Shown here piece by piece: positions 20,600 through 28,785 of a stretch of DNA of 64,000 bases (its first letter is position 1; every line of letters starts with the position of its first letter). Source of the stretch: Rhizobium sp. BK196 (GTDB lineage Bacteria > Pseudomonadota > Alphaproteobacteria > Rhizobiales > Rhizobiaceae). The stretch is from assembly GCF_014193255.1 (NCBI RefSeq), contig NZ_JACHZB010000001.1, positions 900,018-964,017 on the forward strand, given 5' to 3'. Below the pieces are notes generated by a model. It was not told the DNA's origin. It searched no databases and saw only the letters and a list, made by a program, of their open reading frames with translations. A program made the position numbers and the translations under genes.

Positions 20600-21016
20600 A
20601 TGCCGGAGTTCGAGCTCACCGCTTCCCCTTCACCGGAAGAGCTCGCCGTCATCACCGATGGCCTGACGGCTTTCAACACCGAGGATGTCGGCCCGTCCGA
20701 GCGGCAGGCGCTTGCCGTTCTGATCCGCGATACCGACGGCAAGGTTTCCGGCGGCCTGTCCGGCTACACTGCTTGGGGCTGGCTCTTCGTACAGTTGCTC
20801 TACATTCCCGATACGCTGCGCGGCAGCGGCATGGCCGGCAAGATCCTTGCAAAGGCGGAAGAAGAAGCTGCTGCCCGCGGCTGCCGCGGCGCCTGGATCG
20901 ATACGTTCAACCCGCATGCGCTCGGCGCATACAGACGTCAGGGCTATGAAGTCTTTGGCGAACTGCCGGATTTCCCCGAAGGCCGGACGCGGACCTTCCT
21001 CAAGAAGATGCTCTGA
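20600..21016 (+). CDS. GNAT-family N-acetyltransferase (last gene of MoxR operon)
   Basis: The 138-residue protein shows the GNAT pattern: a beta-strand core, then LYIPDTLRGSGMAGKILAKAEEEAAARGCRGAWIDTFNPHALGAYRRQGYEVFGEL, with the acetyl-CoA loop RGSGMAG. The substrate is unknown. It begins two bases after the previous stop, so it belongs to the same transcript as the MoxR cluster. The downstream repeat 21017-21119 provides hairpins that could end the transcript. Confidence 0.85.
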   Translation: MPEFELTASPSPEELAVITDGLTAFNTEDVGPSERQALAVLIRDTDGKVSGGLSGYTAWGWLFVQLLYIPDTLRGSGMAGKILAKAEEEAAARGCRGAWIDTFNPHALGAYRRQGYEVFGELPDFPEGRTRTFLKKML

Positions 21017-21119
21017 CAAGAGCAATTCCAGCAAAAGTGCGCAGCGGTTTTGCGTCCGGAATTGCGTAAAGCAAAGAGATAGAGCGTTTCCGTTATTCTA
21101 AGGAGAAGGGAAACACTCT
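21017..21119. repeat. Two-hairpin intergenic repeat, copy A
   Basis: The first hairpin pairs AGAGCAATTCC-type and GGAATTGCGT arms around AAAAGTGCGCAGCGGTTTTGCG. The second pairs TAGAGCGTTTCC with GGGAAACACTCTA. The two are joined by AAAGCAAAGAGAT. A diverged copy with the same order lies at 58782-58887. I recognise this as a family scattered through Rhizobium genomes, but I have not searched. Confidence 0.75.
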
Positions 21120-21624
21120 ATCGCCGCCAGGCGATCGTGCCTTTCAGCCGCGCATGCGTATCTTCGGCGATCGGGACGACGAGCACACGGCTCGGATCGA
21201 CGGGACCGGGAAAAGTCAGCGCGCCATAGGCGACCTTCTCGAAACCAAGTGGGCCGTAATAGGGCGGATCGCCGACGAGAATGACTGCTTCCGAACCCTT
21301 GCGTTTGGCGGCCTCGACGGCGATACGCACCAGTTCCCGGCCAATGCCCCTGCTCTTGTGCGACGGCCGCACTGCAAGCGGCCCCAGAAGATGGCCCTTC
21401 ACCGTCCCCGCCAGGACCGGCGTCATCCGCACCGAAGCGATCGTCTCGCCGTCATCTGCGCAGATGAAGGAGAGCGACAGGTCATGCGGTCCCTGCTCGC
21501 GAATACGAGCGGCCGCGCGTGCGTGCCGGCCGGGGCCGAATGCTTCTTCGTTGATGTGTTCGATTGCAGCGTCGTGAGACGCGTCCTCAGTGAGGTAGAC
21601 GAGATCGTGCTTGTGCATGAGCAT
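21118..21624 (-). CDS. GNAT-family N-acetyltransferase
   Basis: The 168-residue product has the GNAT acetyl-CoA loop (RPSHKSRGIGRELVRIAVEAAKRKG) and a C-terminal PPYYGPLGFEKVAYGALTFPGPVDPSR, typical of the YhbS-like subgroup with predicted acyl-acceptor specificity unknown. I chose the ATG at 21624 (MLMHKHDLVYL); the frame continues upstream to 21669 with a stretch that does not resemble the family. It is convergent with the MoxR operon across repeat copy A. Confidence 0.85.
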   Translation of the reverse strand: MLMHKHDLVYLTEDASHDAAIEHINEEAFGPGRHARAAARIREQGPHDLSLSFICADDGETIASVRMTPVLAGTVKGHLLGPLAVRPSHKSRGIGRELVRIAVEAAKRKGSEAVILVGDPPYYGPLGFEKVAYGALTFPGPVDPSRVLVVPIAEDTHARLKGTIAWRR

Positions 21625-21900
21625 GGGAACAGAGACCGGATAGACGCAGATATATGGGTTCGCGAACACGCCGTCAGGCGTTCGGGAGCATCAGCGTCGT
21701 CGCAGGCCTCTGAGAATAGACATCAAGCAGGATTCCAGAATTTGTGAGGAAGGCGGATAGCAGGAAAAATTTCTGTCGTCCATTGCAAAATTCGGTCAAG
21801 AATTGGGTGATCAAGACGCAGTGTTCAATCTTTGCCGACCTGCAAAACGCAGCGCACTGCAATATCTATGCTGCAACAACCAATTTCAGAGGTAGAAAAC

Positions 21901-22902
21901 ATGGGCATGCTGGTGGACGGCGTCTGGCATGACGTCTGGTACGATACGAAGGAAACGAAGGGTCATTTCAAGCGTCAGCCCTCGCAGTTCCGCAGCTGGA
22001 TCACGGCCGATGGAGAGGCCGGCCCCAGCGGCAAAGGCGGCTTCAAGGCAGAAGCGGGTCGCTATCACCTCTATGTCTCGCTCGCCTGTCCTTGGGCGCA
22101 TCGCACGCTGATCTTCCGCAAGCTGAAGAAGCTCGAAGATCTGATTTCCGTTTCCGTCGTCGATCCGCTGATGGTGGAAAACGGCTGGGAGTTCAAGGTC
22201 GGTTACGGCTCCACCGGCGACCATCTCTTTGGCTCCAGATTCCTCTGGGAAATCTACGCCAAGGCCGATCCGCACTATTCCGGCCGCGTCACTGTCCCTG
22301 TTCTCTGGGACAAGCAAACCGGCACGATCGTCAACAACGAGTCGGCCGAAATCATCCGCATGTTCAACAGCGCCTTCAATCAACTGACGGGCTCAACAGC
22401 GGACTATTACCCGGAAGACCTTCGGGCAGATATCGATGCGCTGAACGATGTGGTCTATGACACCGTCAACAACGGCGTCTACAAGTCAGGCTTTGCCACC
22501 ACGCAAGCAGCTTACGAGGAAAATGTCATCAAGCTCTTCGAAACGCTGGACAGGCTCGATGAGCGCCTCGGCAAGGGCCGTTACCTTTTCGGCGATCGCC
22601 AGACCGAAGCCGACTGGCGGCTCTTTACGACGCTCGTACGCTTCGATCCGGTTTATGTCGGCCACTTCAAATGCAATATTCGCCGCGTCGAGGACTACCG
22701 CAACCTGCCGGCCTATCTGCGTGACCTCTATCAGACCCCCGGAATTGCCGACACAGTGAACCTGCGGCACATCAAGGAACACTATTACCGAAGCCACAAG
22801 ACCATCAACCCGACCGGCATCGTGCCCGTTGGTCCGGCGCTCCATCTCGACCGGCCGCATGGTGTGACAAACTTGCAGCCGCGGCCTGAGCTTCACCAGT
22901 AA
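21901..22902 (+). CDS. yqjG: Glutathionyl-hydroquinone reductase (YqjG-type GST)
   Basis: This 333-residue xi-class glutathione transferase reduces glutathionyl-hydroquinones. The catalytic CPWAHR motif (about residue 65) follows YHLYVSLA. The C-terminal helical domain contains the family's KSGFATTQAAYEENV, LFGDRQTEADWRLFTTLVRFDPVYVGHFKCN and the glutathione-site region. The ATG at 21901 gives the usual YqjG length; an upstream frame adds an unrelated leader. It overlaps the convergent NUDIX gene by 10 bases. Confidence 0.93.
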   Translation: MGMLVDGVWHDVWYDTKETKGHFKRQPSQFRSWITADGEAGPSGKGGFKAEAGRYHLYVSLACPWAHRTLIFRKLKKLEDLISVSVVDPLMVENGWEFKVGYGSTGDHLFGSRFLWEIYAKADPHYSGRVTVPVLWDKQTGTIVNNESAEIIRMFNSAFNQLTGSTADYYPEDLRADIDALNDVVYDTVNNGVYKSGFATTQAAYEENVIKLFETLDRLDERLGKGRYLFGDRQTEADWRLFTTLVRFDPVYVGHFKCNIRRVEDYRNLPAYLRDLYQTPGIADTVNLRHIKEHYYRSHKTINPTGIVPVGPALHLDRPHGVTNLQPRPELHQ

Positions 22903-23384
22903 TGCGCCGGCTCCGCCTCGCCGCGGAGCTCGGCCAGTCTCCTATGCGTCGCTTCAGTCGTCCCCGCCGGCAGATTGTCGAGTTCGAAAAAGCCGCTCTC
23001 GGCAATTTCCCAGTCCGGCAGTCGCGGCGCGGTCTGTTCCACCGTGGCGCGGTAGAAGACCACATGATCGCGCCGGGTGATATTGGTGTTGAAATAGACG
23101 TGAAAGAGCTGCGGCTTGCCCACGATCCTGAGGTTGCCTTCCTCCCGCAGCTCCTTGATGAGCGCCTCTTCTGCCGTCTCGTTTCGTTCCAGCCCGCCGC
23201 CTGGCATATGCCATCCGCCTGTATAGCCGTGACGAACGAGAAAGAGGCGCCCTTGCTCGTCGAAACAGGCTGCACGCACCCCCATCGTCATGCCGCGCGC
23301 GACGGAAAAATACACGTGCAGCAATCGCACCAACACTTTCATGTGAAGGGGCCAGGTTTGTTTGTCTGCCATGGGCTCTTTCAT
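22893..23384 (-). CDS. NUDIX hydrolase, possible membrane-associated
   Basis: The 163-residue protein carries a NUDIX box, GGGLERNETAEEALIKELREEGNL (residues about 64-87), with catalytic REEG in place of the usual REXXEE spacing. The N-terminal segment (LHMKVLVRLLHVYFSVARGMTMGV) is moderately hydrophobic and may associate with membranes. The substrate is unknown. The ATG at 23384 is used; ATG 23372 is also in frame. Confidence 0.85.
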   Translation of the reverse strand: MKEPMADKQTWPLHMKVLVRLLHVYFSVARGMTMGVRAACFDEQGRLFLVRHGYTGGWHMPGGGLERNETAEEALIKELREEGNLRIVGKPQLFHVYFNTNITRRDHVVFYRATVEQTAPRLPDWEIAESGFFELDNLPAGTTEATHRRLAELRGEAEPAHYW

Positions 23385-23440
23385 ATTCTCATCGCGGGGA
23401 TGTGTTTGAATTGTAAATAAGCTGGTCTATGTGTCGTTGC

Positions 23441-24349
23441 ATGTTCAAGCTCGCGCATATCTCCGACGTCCATCTCGGACCCCTGCCCCGCCTCTCCGTT
23501 CACGAACTTTTCTCAAAACGTATTACGGGCTTTGTGAACTGGCACCGCAACCGGCGCAAGCATCTTTTCGGCAGCACGCTCGATCTCCTGCTGGAGGATA
23601 TCCGCTCCCACAAGGCAGACCACCTGGCGGTGACCGGCGACCTCGTCAACCTCGCAAGCGGCATCGAAATCCGGAGCGCGGCAGCCTGGCTGCGCGAACT
23701 CGGCGATCCCGCTGCTACATCGGTCGTCCCTGGCAACCACGATGCCTATGTGCCGGGCGCCTATGAGAAATCGATGCGCGCCTGGTACGACTATGTGCGC
23801 GGCGACCTCGCTCCGCCGCAATGGGAAGAAGACCGGCACATATTCCCTTACCTTCGCATCCGCGACAAGGTCGCGATCGTCGGCTGCTCGACTGCAGTTG
23901 CAACTCCGCCATTCGCGGCCTCCGGCTTCTTCGGCGCGCGTCAGGCGCGCGATACGGTCAATATGCTGCGCGCTGCCGGCGAGGCCGGTCTGTTCCGTGT
24001 CGTCATGATCCACCATCCGCCGATCCGCGGTGCGACCTCCTTCTACAAACGCATGATCGGCATCCGCCGTTTCGCGGCCGTCGTCTCGACCGGCGGAGCC
24101 GAGCTCGTGCTGCACGGCCACACCCATCTCAACTCCCTCTACTGGCTGCGCGGACAGACAGGCCCGGTGCCCGTCGTCGGCATCGCCTCAGCCTCGCAAG
24201 GACCGGGCGGCATCAAGCCGCGCGCCGCCTACAATCTCTTTTCCATTTCCGGTTCTCCTGGTGCCTGGGAAGTGAAGGGCCAGCGCTTCAGCATAAACGA
24301 TATGGGCGACGGCATGATGCCGGAAAGCACTGATATTTTCGGAGTTTGA
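23441..24349 (+). CDS. Metallophosphoesterase family protein
   Basis: This 302-residue calcineurin-like phosphoesterase has the five metal-binding motifs: HISDVHLGP, GDLVNLA (as VTGDLVN), VVPGNHDAYV, a VMIHHPP motif and HGHTH. It is divergent from the NUDIX gene across about 56 bases. The substrate is unknown; CpdA-like cAMP phosphodiesterases and UDP-diacylglucosamine hydrolases belong to the superfamily. The ATG at 23441 begins immediately before the first strand; a start at 23429 adds four residues. Confidence 0.87.
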   Translation: MFKLAHISDVHLGPLPRLSVHELFSKRITGFVNWHRNRRKHLFGSTLDLLLEDIRSHKADHLAVTGDLVNLASGIEIRSAAAWLRELGDPAATSVVPGNHDAYVPGAYEKSMRAWYDYVRGDLAPPQWEEDRHIFPYLRIRDKVAIVGCSTAVATPPFAASGFFGARQARDTVNMLRAAGEAGLFRVVMIHHPPIRGATSFYKRMIGIRRFAAVVSTGGAELVLHGHTHLNSLYWLRGQTGPVPVVGIASASQGPGGIKPRAAYNLFSISGSPGAWEVKGQRFSINDMGDGMMPESTDIFGV

Positions 24350-24508
24350 AGGCGATTGCGGAATCAATTCCGGAAGCCGTTGAATCAAGCTGTGAAGAGC
24401 GTTCGCCGGTGTCGCGACAGAGGCAATAAAGGCCGCCGGGGCTCTTGGTATTTTTAAGCGTCGGCGTACAATTCAGCAACCGCAGCGTTTCAAAACGGAG
24501 TACGCCCG

Positions 24509-25069
24509 ATGACTGCTTCTCTTCATCGCCTGTGCAGATTTTCGCTTGTTTCCGTCTTTGCTCTCGGCCTCGCTACGTCCGCTTTCGCGGTCGGCGGCGG
24601 GAACGATGACACCTCGCCGCCGCAGAAGACCCAAACGACCAAGACCTGCACTAAGGGCAAGGTGTGGGATGCCAAGAAGAAGGAATGCGTCGATCCGAAG
24701 AAGCAGAGCTTCAATGATGACGATCTCTACAAATTCGCCCGCGAATTCGCCTATGCCGGTCAGTACGAGAACGCCATCACGGTGCTCAGTCTCGTCAAAA
24801 ACCAGAACGATCCGCGCATCCTGAACTATCTCGGTTATGCCAACCGCAAGGCTGGCCGCATGGAACTCGGCATGTCCTACTACAAGAAGGCGCTGCAGCA
24901 GGATGAGAACTACATCCTCGCCCGCTCCTATATGGGCATGGCGCTTGTCGAGCAGGGAGACATTCAGGGCGCCCGCGTCCAGCTCGTCGAGATTCGCGAT
25001 CGCGGCGGTGAAAATACCTGGGCCTATCGCGCTCTGCTGCAGAGCCTGAACGGCTACAGGACATATTGA
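24509..25069 (+). CDS. Secreted TPR-repeat protein
   Basis: The 186-residue product has a signal peptide (about residues 1-28, cleaved near FAVGG). A Thr/Lys-rich linker with two cysteines (TCTKGKVWDAKKKECVDPKK) follows. Two to three TPR-like helices end the protein, in DLYKFAREFAYAGQYENAITVL... DPRILNYLGYANRKAGRMELGMSYYKKALQQ. It is likely periplasmic. It lies upstream of the sigma/anti-sigma pair in the same direction with a 208-base gap. No toxin or effector feature is seen. Confidence 0.78.
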   Translation: MTASLHRLCRFSLVSVFALGLATSAFAVGGGNDDTSPPQKTQTTKTCTKGKVWDAKKKECVDPKKQSFNDDDLYKFAREFAYAGQYENAITVLSLVKNQNDPRILNYLGYANRKAGRMELGMSYYKKALQQDENYILARSYMGMALVEQGDIQGARVQLVEIRDRGGENTWAYRALLQSLNGYRTY

Positions 25070-25277
25070 GGCAAGCTCCGCGGGGTATGGTACGGAAATC
25101 CCTTGGGATGGGATGGATGAATTGAACCCCGCGCTTGCGAAATACAGGCGACTTGTTCCATAAAGCCGCCTGCATGGCCGGGATGAGTACGGTGGCTTCG
25201 CACTCGTCGGGCAAGGCCCGCATGTGAAGCTGGCCCATATTCGATGCTGGCCAATGTGAATGCTTCTTGGAAAGACC

Positions 25278-25790
25278 ATGCGCCAACCCGCAACCACCAC
25301 CGATATCCGGCGTGATCTCGTCGGTCTCCTGCCCCGCCTCCGCCGCTTTGCCATTACGCTTGCGGGAGAGACGGCTGCGGCCGATGAGCTGGTTCAGTCG
25401 GTCTGTCTGCGCGCCATTTCCAAAGGGCATCAGTGGAACGGCGAAGGCCGGCTGGAAAGCTGGATCTATACGCTGGCGCGACAGCAATGGAGTGAAGACA
25501 GCCGCAAGCGCAAGCCGCGTCCGGCCGCACGAGGTAATGTGACGGATATCCGTGAGGCCATTCGCGACCGCGCAGCCGTTGTCGATACCGACGCCCTGCA
25601 CCGCATGCTTGCCGAAATGCCCGAGGGCGTGGCCAGCATTTTCGTGCTGATCGACGTGGAAGGCCACAGCTATCAGCAGGCTGCCGAAATCATGGGCGTT
25701 GCAATCGGCAGCATTGCCGGTCAGCTTGCCACCGCACGACTCCATTTCGCCGCATTGTCCGGTCACAATCCGCCCGTCCACAGGTACTGA
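25278..25790 (+). CDS. ECF-type RNA polymerase sigma factor
   Basis: The 170-residue protein has a sigma region 2 (RRFAITLAGETAAADELVQSVCLRAISKG... GRLESWIYTLARQQW) and a region 4 (MLAEMPEGVASIFVLIDVEGHSYQQAAEIMGVAIGSIAGQLATARLHF), separated by a basic linker. The stop lies 5 bases before the start of the membrane protein at 25796, which is the usual arrangement with a cognate anti-sigma factor. The activating signal is unknown. The ATG at 25278 gives a complete region 2. Confidence 0.85.
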   Translation: MRQPATTTDIRRDLVGLLPRLRRFAITLAGETAAADELVQSVCLRAISKGHQWNGEGRLESWIYTLARQQWSEDSRKRKPRPAARGNVTDIREAIRDRAAVVDTDALHRMLAEMPEGVASIFVLIDVEGHSYQQAAEIMGVAIGSIAGQLATARLHFAALSGHNPPVHRY

Positions 25791-25795
25791 CTGAT

Positions 25796-26632
25796 TTGCT
25801 CGATTTCAAAAAACAGCCGCTCGAAGCCCAGCTTGCCGCCCTCCTCGACGGCGAAACCACACCGGAACAGAAGCTGGAGCTGGAAAGCCGGCTGGCAACG
25901 GATGAAAACGCTCGCAGACTCTACGACAAGCTCCGACACGGCGTCGATTTCGGCCGCCGCAAGCTGGACGACATGCTGAAAGAACCTGTTCCGCTGGCGC
26001 TTGTGCGCTCCATCAAGAGCACGCAGCCGCCGAAGACGCCGATCGCCCAGCGCAACGCCCGCCCGCAGCTGAAGCTCGCGCCGAACGGCCGCCATGCACT
26101 TGCAGCAGCCCTCATTCTCTTCGTCGTCGGTGGTGGCATCGGCTATTTCATCGGCAATGCGCCAGATACCGATGACGCCGCACCGGTCGCAGCGGCTCAG
26201 ATCAACACCAATGACTGGCTGGGTGACGTCACCGCCTTTCAGCGGCTTCTCGTGCGCCAGCCGCGTCACCTCGTCGAAGTACCAGCCTCACAGTCAGAGG
26301 AAATCTCCTCTTGGCTGACGACCGCGATCGGTGTGCCATTCCGCGTGCCGAACCTTTCGGCGGAATCCTGGACCTTTCAGGGCGCGCGTGTGATCCTTGG
26401 TGACAGCCGCCCTGTCGGCCAGCTCGTCTATTCCAATGCCGACGGCGATATCATCTCGATCTGTTTCCGCAAGGATGCGCAGCCACCGGAAACGGAAGAC
26501 TTCAAGGAAACGATCCGCGATGAGATCGGCCTCGTAACTTGGCACAATGCCGGCACGTCCTATGTGCTGGCAGGCCCCTCCGCCGAAGCCACGCTCAGCC
26601 AACTCGCCATGGAAATCGCCGCCGCCATCTGA
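25796..26632 (+). CDS. Membrane-anchored anti-sigma factor
   Basis: This 278-residue protein starts with TTG at 25796, only 5 bases after the sigma gene. The N-terminal 100 residues form an anti-sigma-like helical domain (LAALLDGETTPEQKLELESRLATDENARRLYDKL). A transmembrane segment (HALAAALILFVVGGGIGYFIG, about 108-128) separates it from a periplasmic domain of about 150 residues (SEEISSWLTTAIGVPFRVPNLS). It has no HxxxCxxC zinc motif, so it is not a ZAS-type anti-sigma factor. It is predicted to hold the preceding sigma factor until a periplasmic signal arrives. Confidence 0.78.
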   Translation: MLDFKKQPLEAQLAALLDGETTPEQKLELESRLATDENARRLYDKLRHGVDFGRRKLDDMLKEPVPLALVRSIKSTQPPKTPIAQRNARPQLKLAPNGRHALAAALILFVVGGGIGYFIGNAPDTDDAAPVAAAQINTNDWLGDVTAFQRLLVRQPRHLVEVPASQSEEISSWLTTAIGVPFRVPNLSAESWTFQGARVILGDSRPVGQLVYSNADGDIISICFRKDAQPPETEDFKETIRDEIGLVTWHNAGTSYVLAGPSAEATLSQLAMEIAAAI

Positions 26633-26658
26633 ACCCGTTAGGTCGTGTGAAAGCTGGG

Positions 26659-26723
26659 GGCGAGCTCAATGAGCTCGCCGATTGCATCATCAGGCCGCGT
26701 CGCCCTGCAGTGATCGCGGCCTG
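26659..26723. terminator. Tandem hairpins between convergent anti-sigma gene and leuA
   Basis: GGCGAGCTC / GAGCTCGCC (26659-26679) is a perfect 9-base stem with a 3-base loop. CAGGCCGCG / CGCGGCCTG (26691-26723) is a second 9-base stem. Neither is followed by a T tract on either strand, so factor-independent termination is uncertain. Confidence 0.4.
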
Positions 26724-26733
26724 AGCAGAATTG

Positions 26734-28458
26734 TCAGGCCTTGCCGGCTTTCACGTCGAGCACGCGGTTGGCAGCCGAGACGATCGCTTCGAGCGATGCG
26801 GCCACGATATTGGTGTTGATGCCGGCACCAAAGAGCTTGCCACCCGGATAGGACGTCTCGACGTAAGAGATAGCAGCGGCATTGGAGCCGTGCTGCAGCG
26901 AATGCTCCGAGTAGTCTTCGACCGACATGGCGATGCCGAGATAATGCGACAGCGCATTGATGAAGCCGTCGATCGGACCGTTGCCGCGGCCTTCGATGCG
27001 CTTGATCTCGCCATTGTCGGTAATCTCGGCCGCGATGATCCGCTGTCCCTTGTGCTCTGTATCCGGATAGGTGTGGTGATCGACGAACTTCAGGCGCGCG
27101 CCCGGCTGGGTCACGTAACGCTCGATGAAACGATCATGGATACGCTTTGACGGAAGCTCCTTGCCTTCTTCATCGGTAATGCGCTGGATGTCTTCGCGGA
27201 ATTCGACCTGCAGGTTGCGCGGCAGGTTGAGCCCGTAGTCCTGCTGCAGGATATAGGCGATGCCGCCCTTGCCGGACTGCGAATTGATGCGGATGATCGC
27301 CTCGTAAGAGCGGCCGACGTCGCGCGGGTCGATCGGCAGGTACGGCACTTCCCAGACTGGATGGTTGGCAACCTGCGCTGCCTTCATGCCCTTGTTGATC
27401 GCATCCTGATGCGAACCGGAGAAGGCTGTGTAGACCAGTTCGCCCACATACGGGTGGCGTTCGGCGATCGCCATCTGGTTCGAATATTCGAACACTTCCT
27501 TGATGCGCTCGATATTGGAGCAGTCTATCTGTGGATCGACACCCTGCGTGAACATGTTGAGCGCCATGGTGACGACATCGACATTGCCGGTGCGCTCGCC
27601 ATTGCCGAACAGCGTGCCCTCGACGCGGTCGGCCCCCGCCAGCAGAGCGAGCTCGGCAGCAGCGATACCGGTGCCGCGGTCATTATGCGGATGCAGCGAG
27701 ATGATCAGGTTCTCACGGTTGTCGAGATTGCGGCACATCCACTCGATCTGGTCGGCATAGACGTTCGGCGTCGCCATCTCTACCGTCGAGGGCAGGTTGA
27801 TGATGAGCTTGTTGTCGGGCGTCGGCTTCATCACCTCGATGACGGCGTTGCAGATTTCCAACGCCACATCCAGCTCGGTGCCGGTGAAACTTTCCGGAGA
27901 ATATTCGAAACGATAGCCGCCTCCGGCCTTGGCCGCCATGTCGCTTATCATCTTGGCGGCATCGACAGCAATCTGCTTGATACCTTGCACATCCTTGGCG
28001 AAGACCACGCGGCGCTGCAATTCGCTCGTGGAATTGTAGAAGTGCACGATCGGCCGGTTGGCGCCTTCCAGCGCCTCGAAGGTGCGGGTGATCAGCTCGG
28101 GCCGGCATTGAACCAGCACCTGCAGCGATACGTCGTCGGGCACATTGCCCTCTTCGACGCACCAGCGGGCGAAATCGAAGTCGGTCTGCGAGGCGGACGG
28201 GAAACCGATCTCGATTTCCTTGAAGCCCATTTCCAGGAGCAAGTGGAACATGCGCGCCTTGCGATCATGGCCCATCGGATCGACGAGCGCCTGGTTGCCG
28301 TCGCGCAGGTCGACGGAGCACCAGATCGGCGCCTTGGAAATGGTCTTGGTCGGCCAGGTGCGGTCGGGAATGTTCACCTGCGGATAGGGCCGGTATTTGA
28401 CGGCGGCGTCGGGCATGCCTTTGGCGCCTGCGGAGGATCGGCGGGTGGTCGTGTCCAT
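26734..28458 (-). CDS. leuA: 2-isopropylmalate synthase
   Basis: The 574-residue enzyme condenses acetyl-CoA with 2-oxoisovalerate, the first committed step of leucine synthesis. It is the long form: VDLRDGNQALVDPMG with catalytic Arg/Asp near residue 45, HPHNDRGTGIAAAELALLAGADRVEGTLFGNGERTGNVD (metal-binding His pair) near 280, and a C-terminal regulatory domain of about 150 residues (RGNGPIDGFINAL... HSLQHGSNAAAISYVE) that binds leucine. The ATG at 28458 is preferred over 28482. A candidate leader peptide and hairpin lie upstream at 28574-28741. Confidence 0.95.
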   Translation of the reverse strand: MDTTTRRSSAGAKGMPDAAVKYRPYPQVNIPDRTWPTKTISKAPIWCSVDLRDGNQALVDPMGHDRKARMFHLLLEMGFKEIEIGFPSASQTDFDFARWCVEEGNVPDDVSLQVLVQCRPELITRTFEALEGANRPIVHFYNSTSELQRRVVFAKDVQGIKQIAVDAAKMISDMAAKAGGGYRFEYSPESFTGTELDVALEICNAVIEVMKPTPDNKLIINLPSTVEMATPNVYADQIEWMCRNLDNRENLIISLHPHNDRGTGIAAAELALLAGADRVEGTLFGNGERTGNVDVVTMALNMFTQGVDPQIDCSNIERIKEVFEYSNQMAIAERHPYVGELVYTAFSGSHQDAINKGMKAAQVANHPVWEVPYLPIDPRDVGRSYEAIIRINSQSGKGGIAYILQQDYGLNLPRNLQVEFREDIQRITDEEGKELPSKRIHDRFIERYVTQPGARLKFVDHHTYPDTEHKGQRIIAAEITDNGEIKRIEGRGNGPIDGFINALSHYLGIAMSVEDYSEHSLQHGSNAAAISYVETSYPGGKLFGAGINTNIVAASLEAIVSAANRVLDVKAGKA

Positions 28459-28573
28459 TGTCTTGTCTCCTCGTCCCGGCATTTGCCTCGCGTCTTAGCC
28501 GATCATATCAGGCTTGGCGACTGCAAATGCGGACCTTTGATCGGTCGTTTGGTCAATTTTGAAAGTGAGTCGC

Positions 28574-28617
28574 GAGGAGCGATGGCCGGGCGGGCTTTCG
28601 GCCGCCGGGCGCTCCTC
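28574..28617 (-). promoter_or_regulatory. Long hairpin in the leuA leader, candidate attenuator structure
   Basis: On the minus strand GAGGAGCG (28617-28610) pairs perfectly with CGCTCCTC (28581-28574). The enclosed CCGGCGG and CCGCCCGG extend the stem. The 5' arm overlaps the leader stop codon. The same GAGGAG can instead pair with CTCCTC inside the leader's leucine codons (28651-28646), giving mutually exclusive structures. No long T tract follows, so it is not a classic terminator. Confidence 0.5.
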
Positions 28618-28741
28618 AAAGGACCCGGCAACCGCGCGTAAGGCCGAGGAGAAGAAGCGAGGTCAGGGCGCGCGTATTGTCACGCAGAGCCGTGCGGCCG
28701 CGTGCAATCGTGTCGGAAATCCGTGCGCTTTTGCTCTTCAT
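28616..28741 (-). CDS. Candidate leucine leader peptide for leuA attenuation
   Basis: This 41-codon frame lies 157 bases upstream of leuA on the same strand. It contains SLLLLGL, with codons CTT CTT CTC CTC GGC CTT, and ends in CRVL just before TGA. A promoter-like pair ends only 7 bases before its ATG, so the transcript would begin at or near the start codon. The trpE(G) leader in this window is built the same way. Leader peptides rich in the product amino acid are the sensors of transcription attenuation in proteobacteria. The call is by inspection; expression is not shown. Confidence 0.65.
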   Translation of the reverse strand: MKSKSARISDTIARGRTALRDNTRALTSLLLLGLTRGCRVL

Positions 28742-28748
28742 GTCCGCG

Positions 28749-28777
28749 CTTATAGCCGCCGCCGGAAAATCCGGCAA
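28749..28777 (-). promoter_or_regulatory. Promoter for leuA leader transcript
   Basis: On the minus strand TTGCCG, 17 bases and TATAAG match sigma-70 spacing exactly. Seven bases separate TATAAG from the leader ATG, so the expected transcription start falls at or next to the ATG. The site lies just downstream of the BenE-type gene's stop codon. Confidence 0.6.
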
Positions 28778-28785
28778 CCCCTCAC

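Noticed and set aside
24795-25781. Minus-strand frame covering the TPR and sigma genes
   Set aside because: It runs opposite two genes with family motifs and has no signature of its own.
27361-28641. 426-codon plus-strand frame opposite leuA
   Set aside because: Antisense shadow of leuA; the minus strand has strong family motifs throughout.
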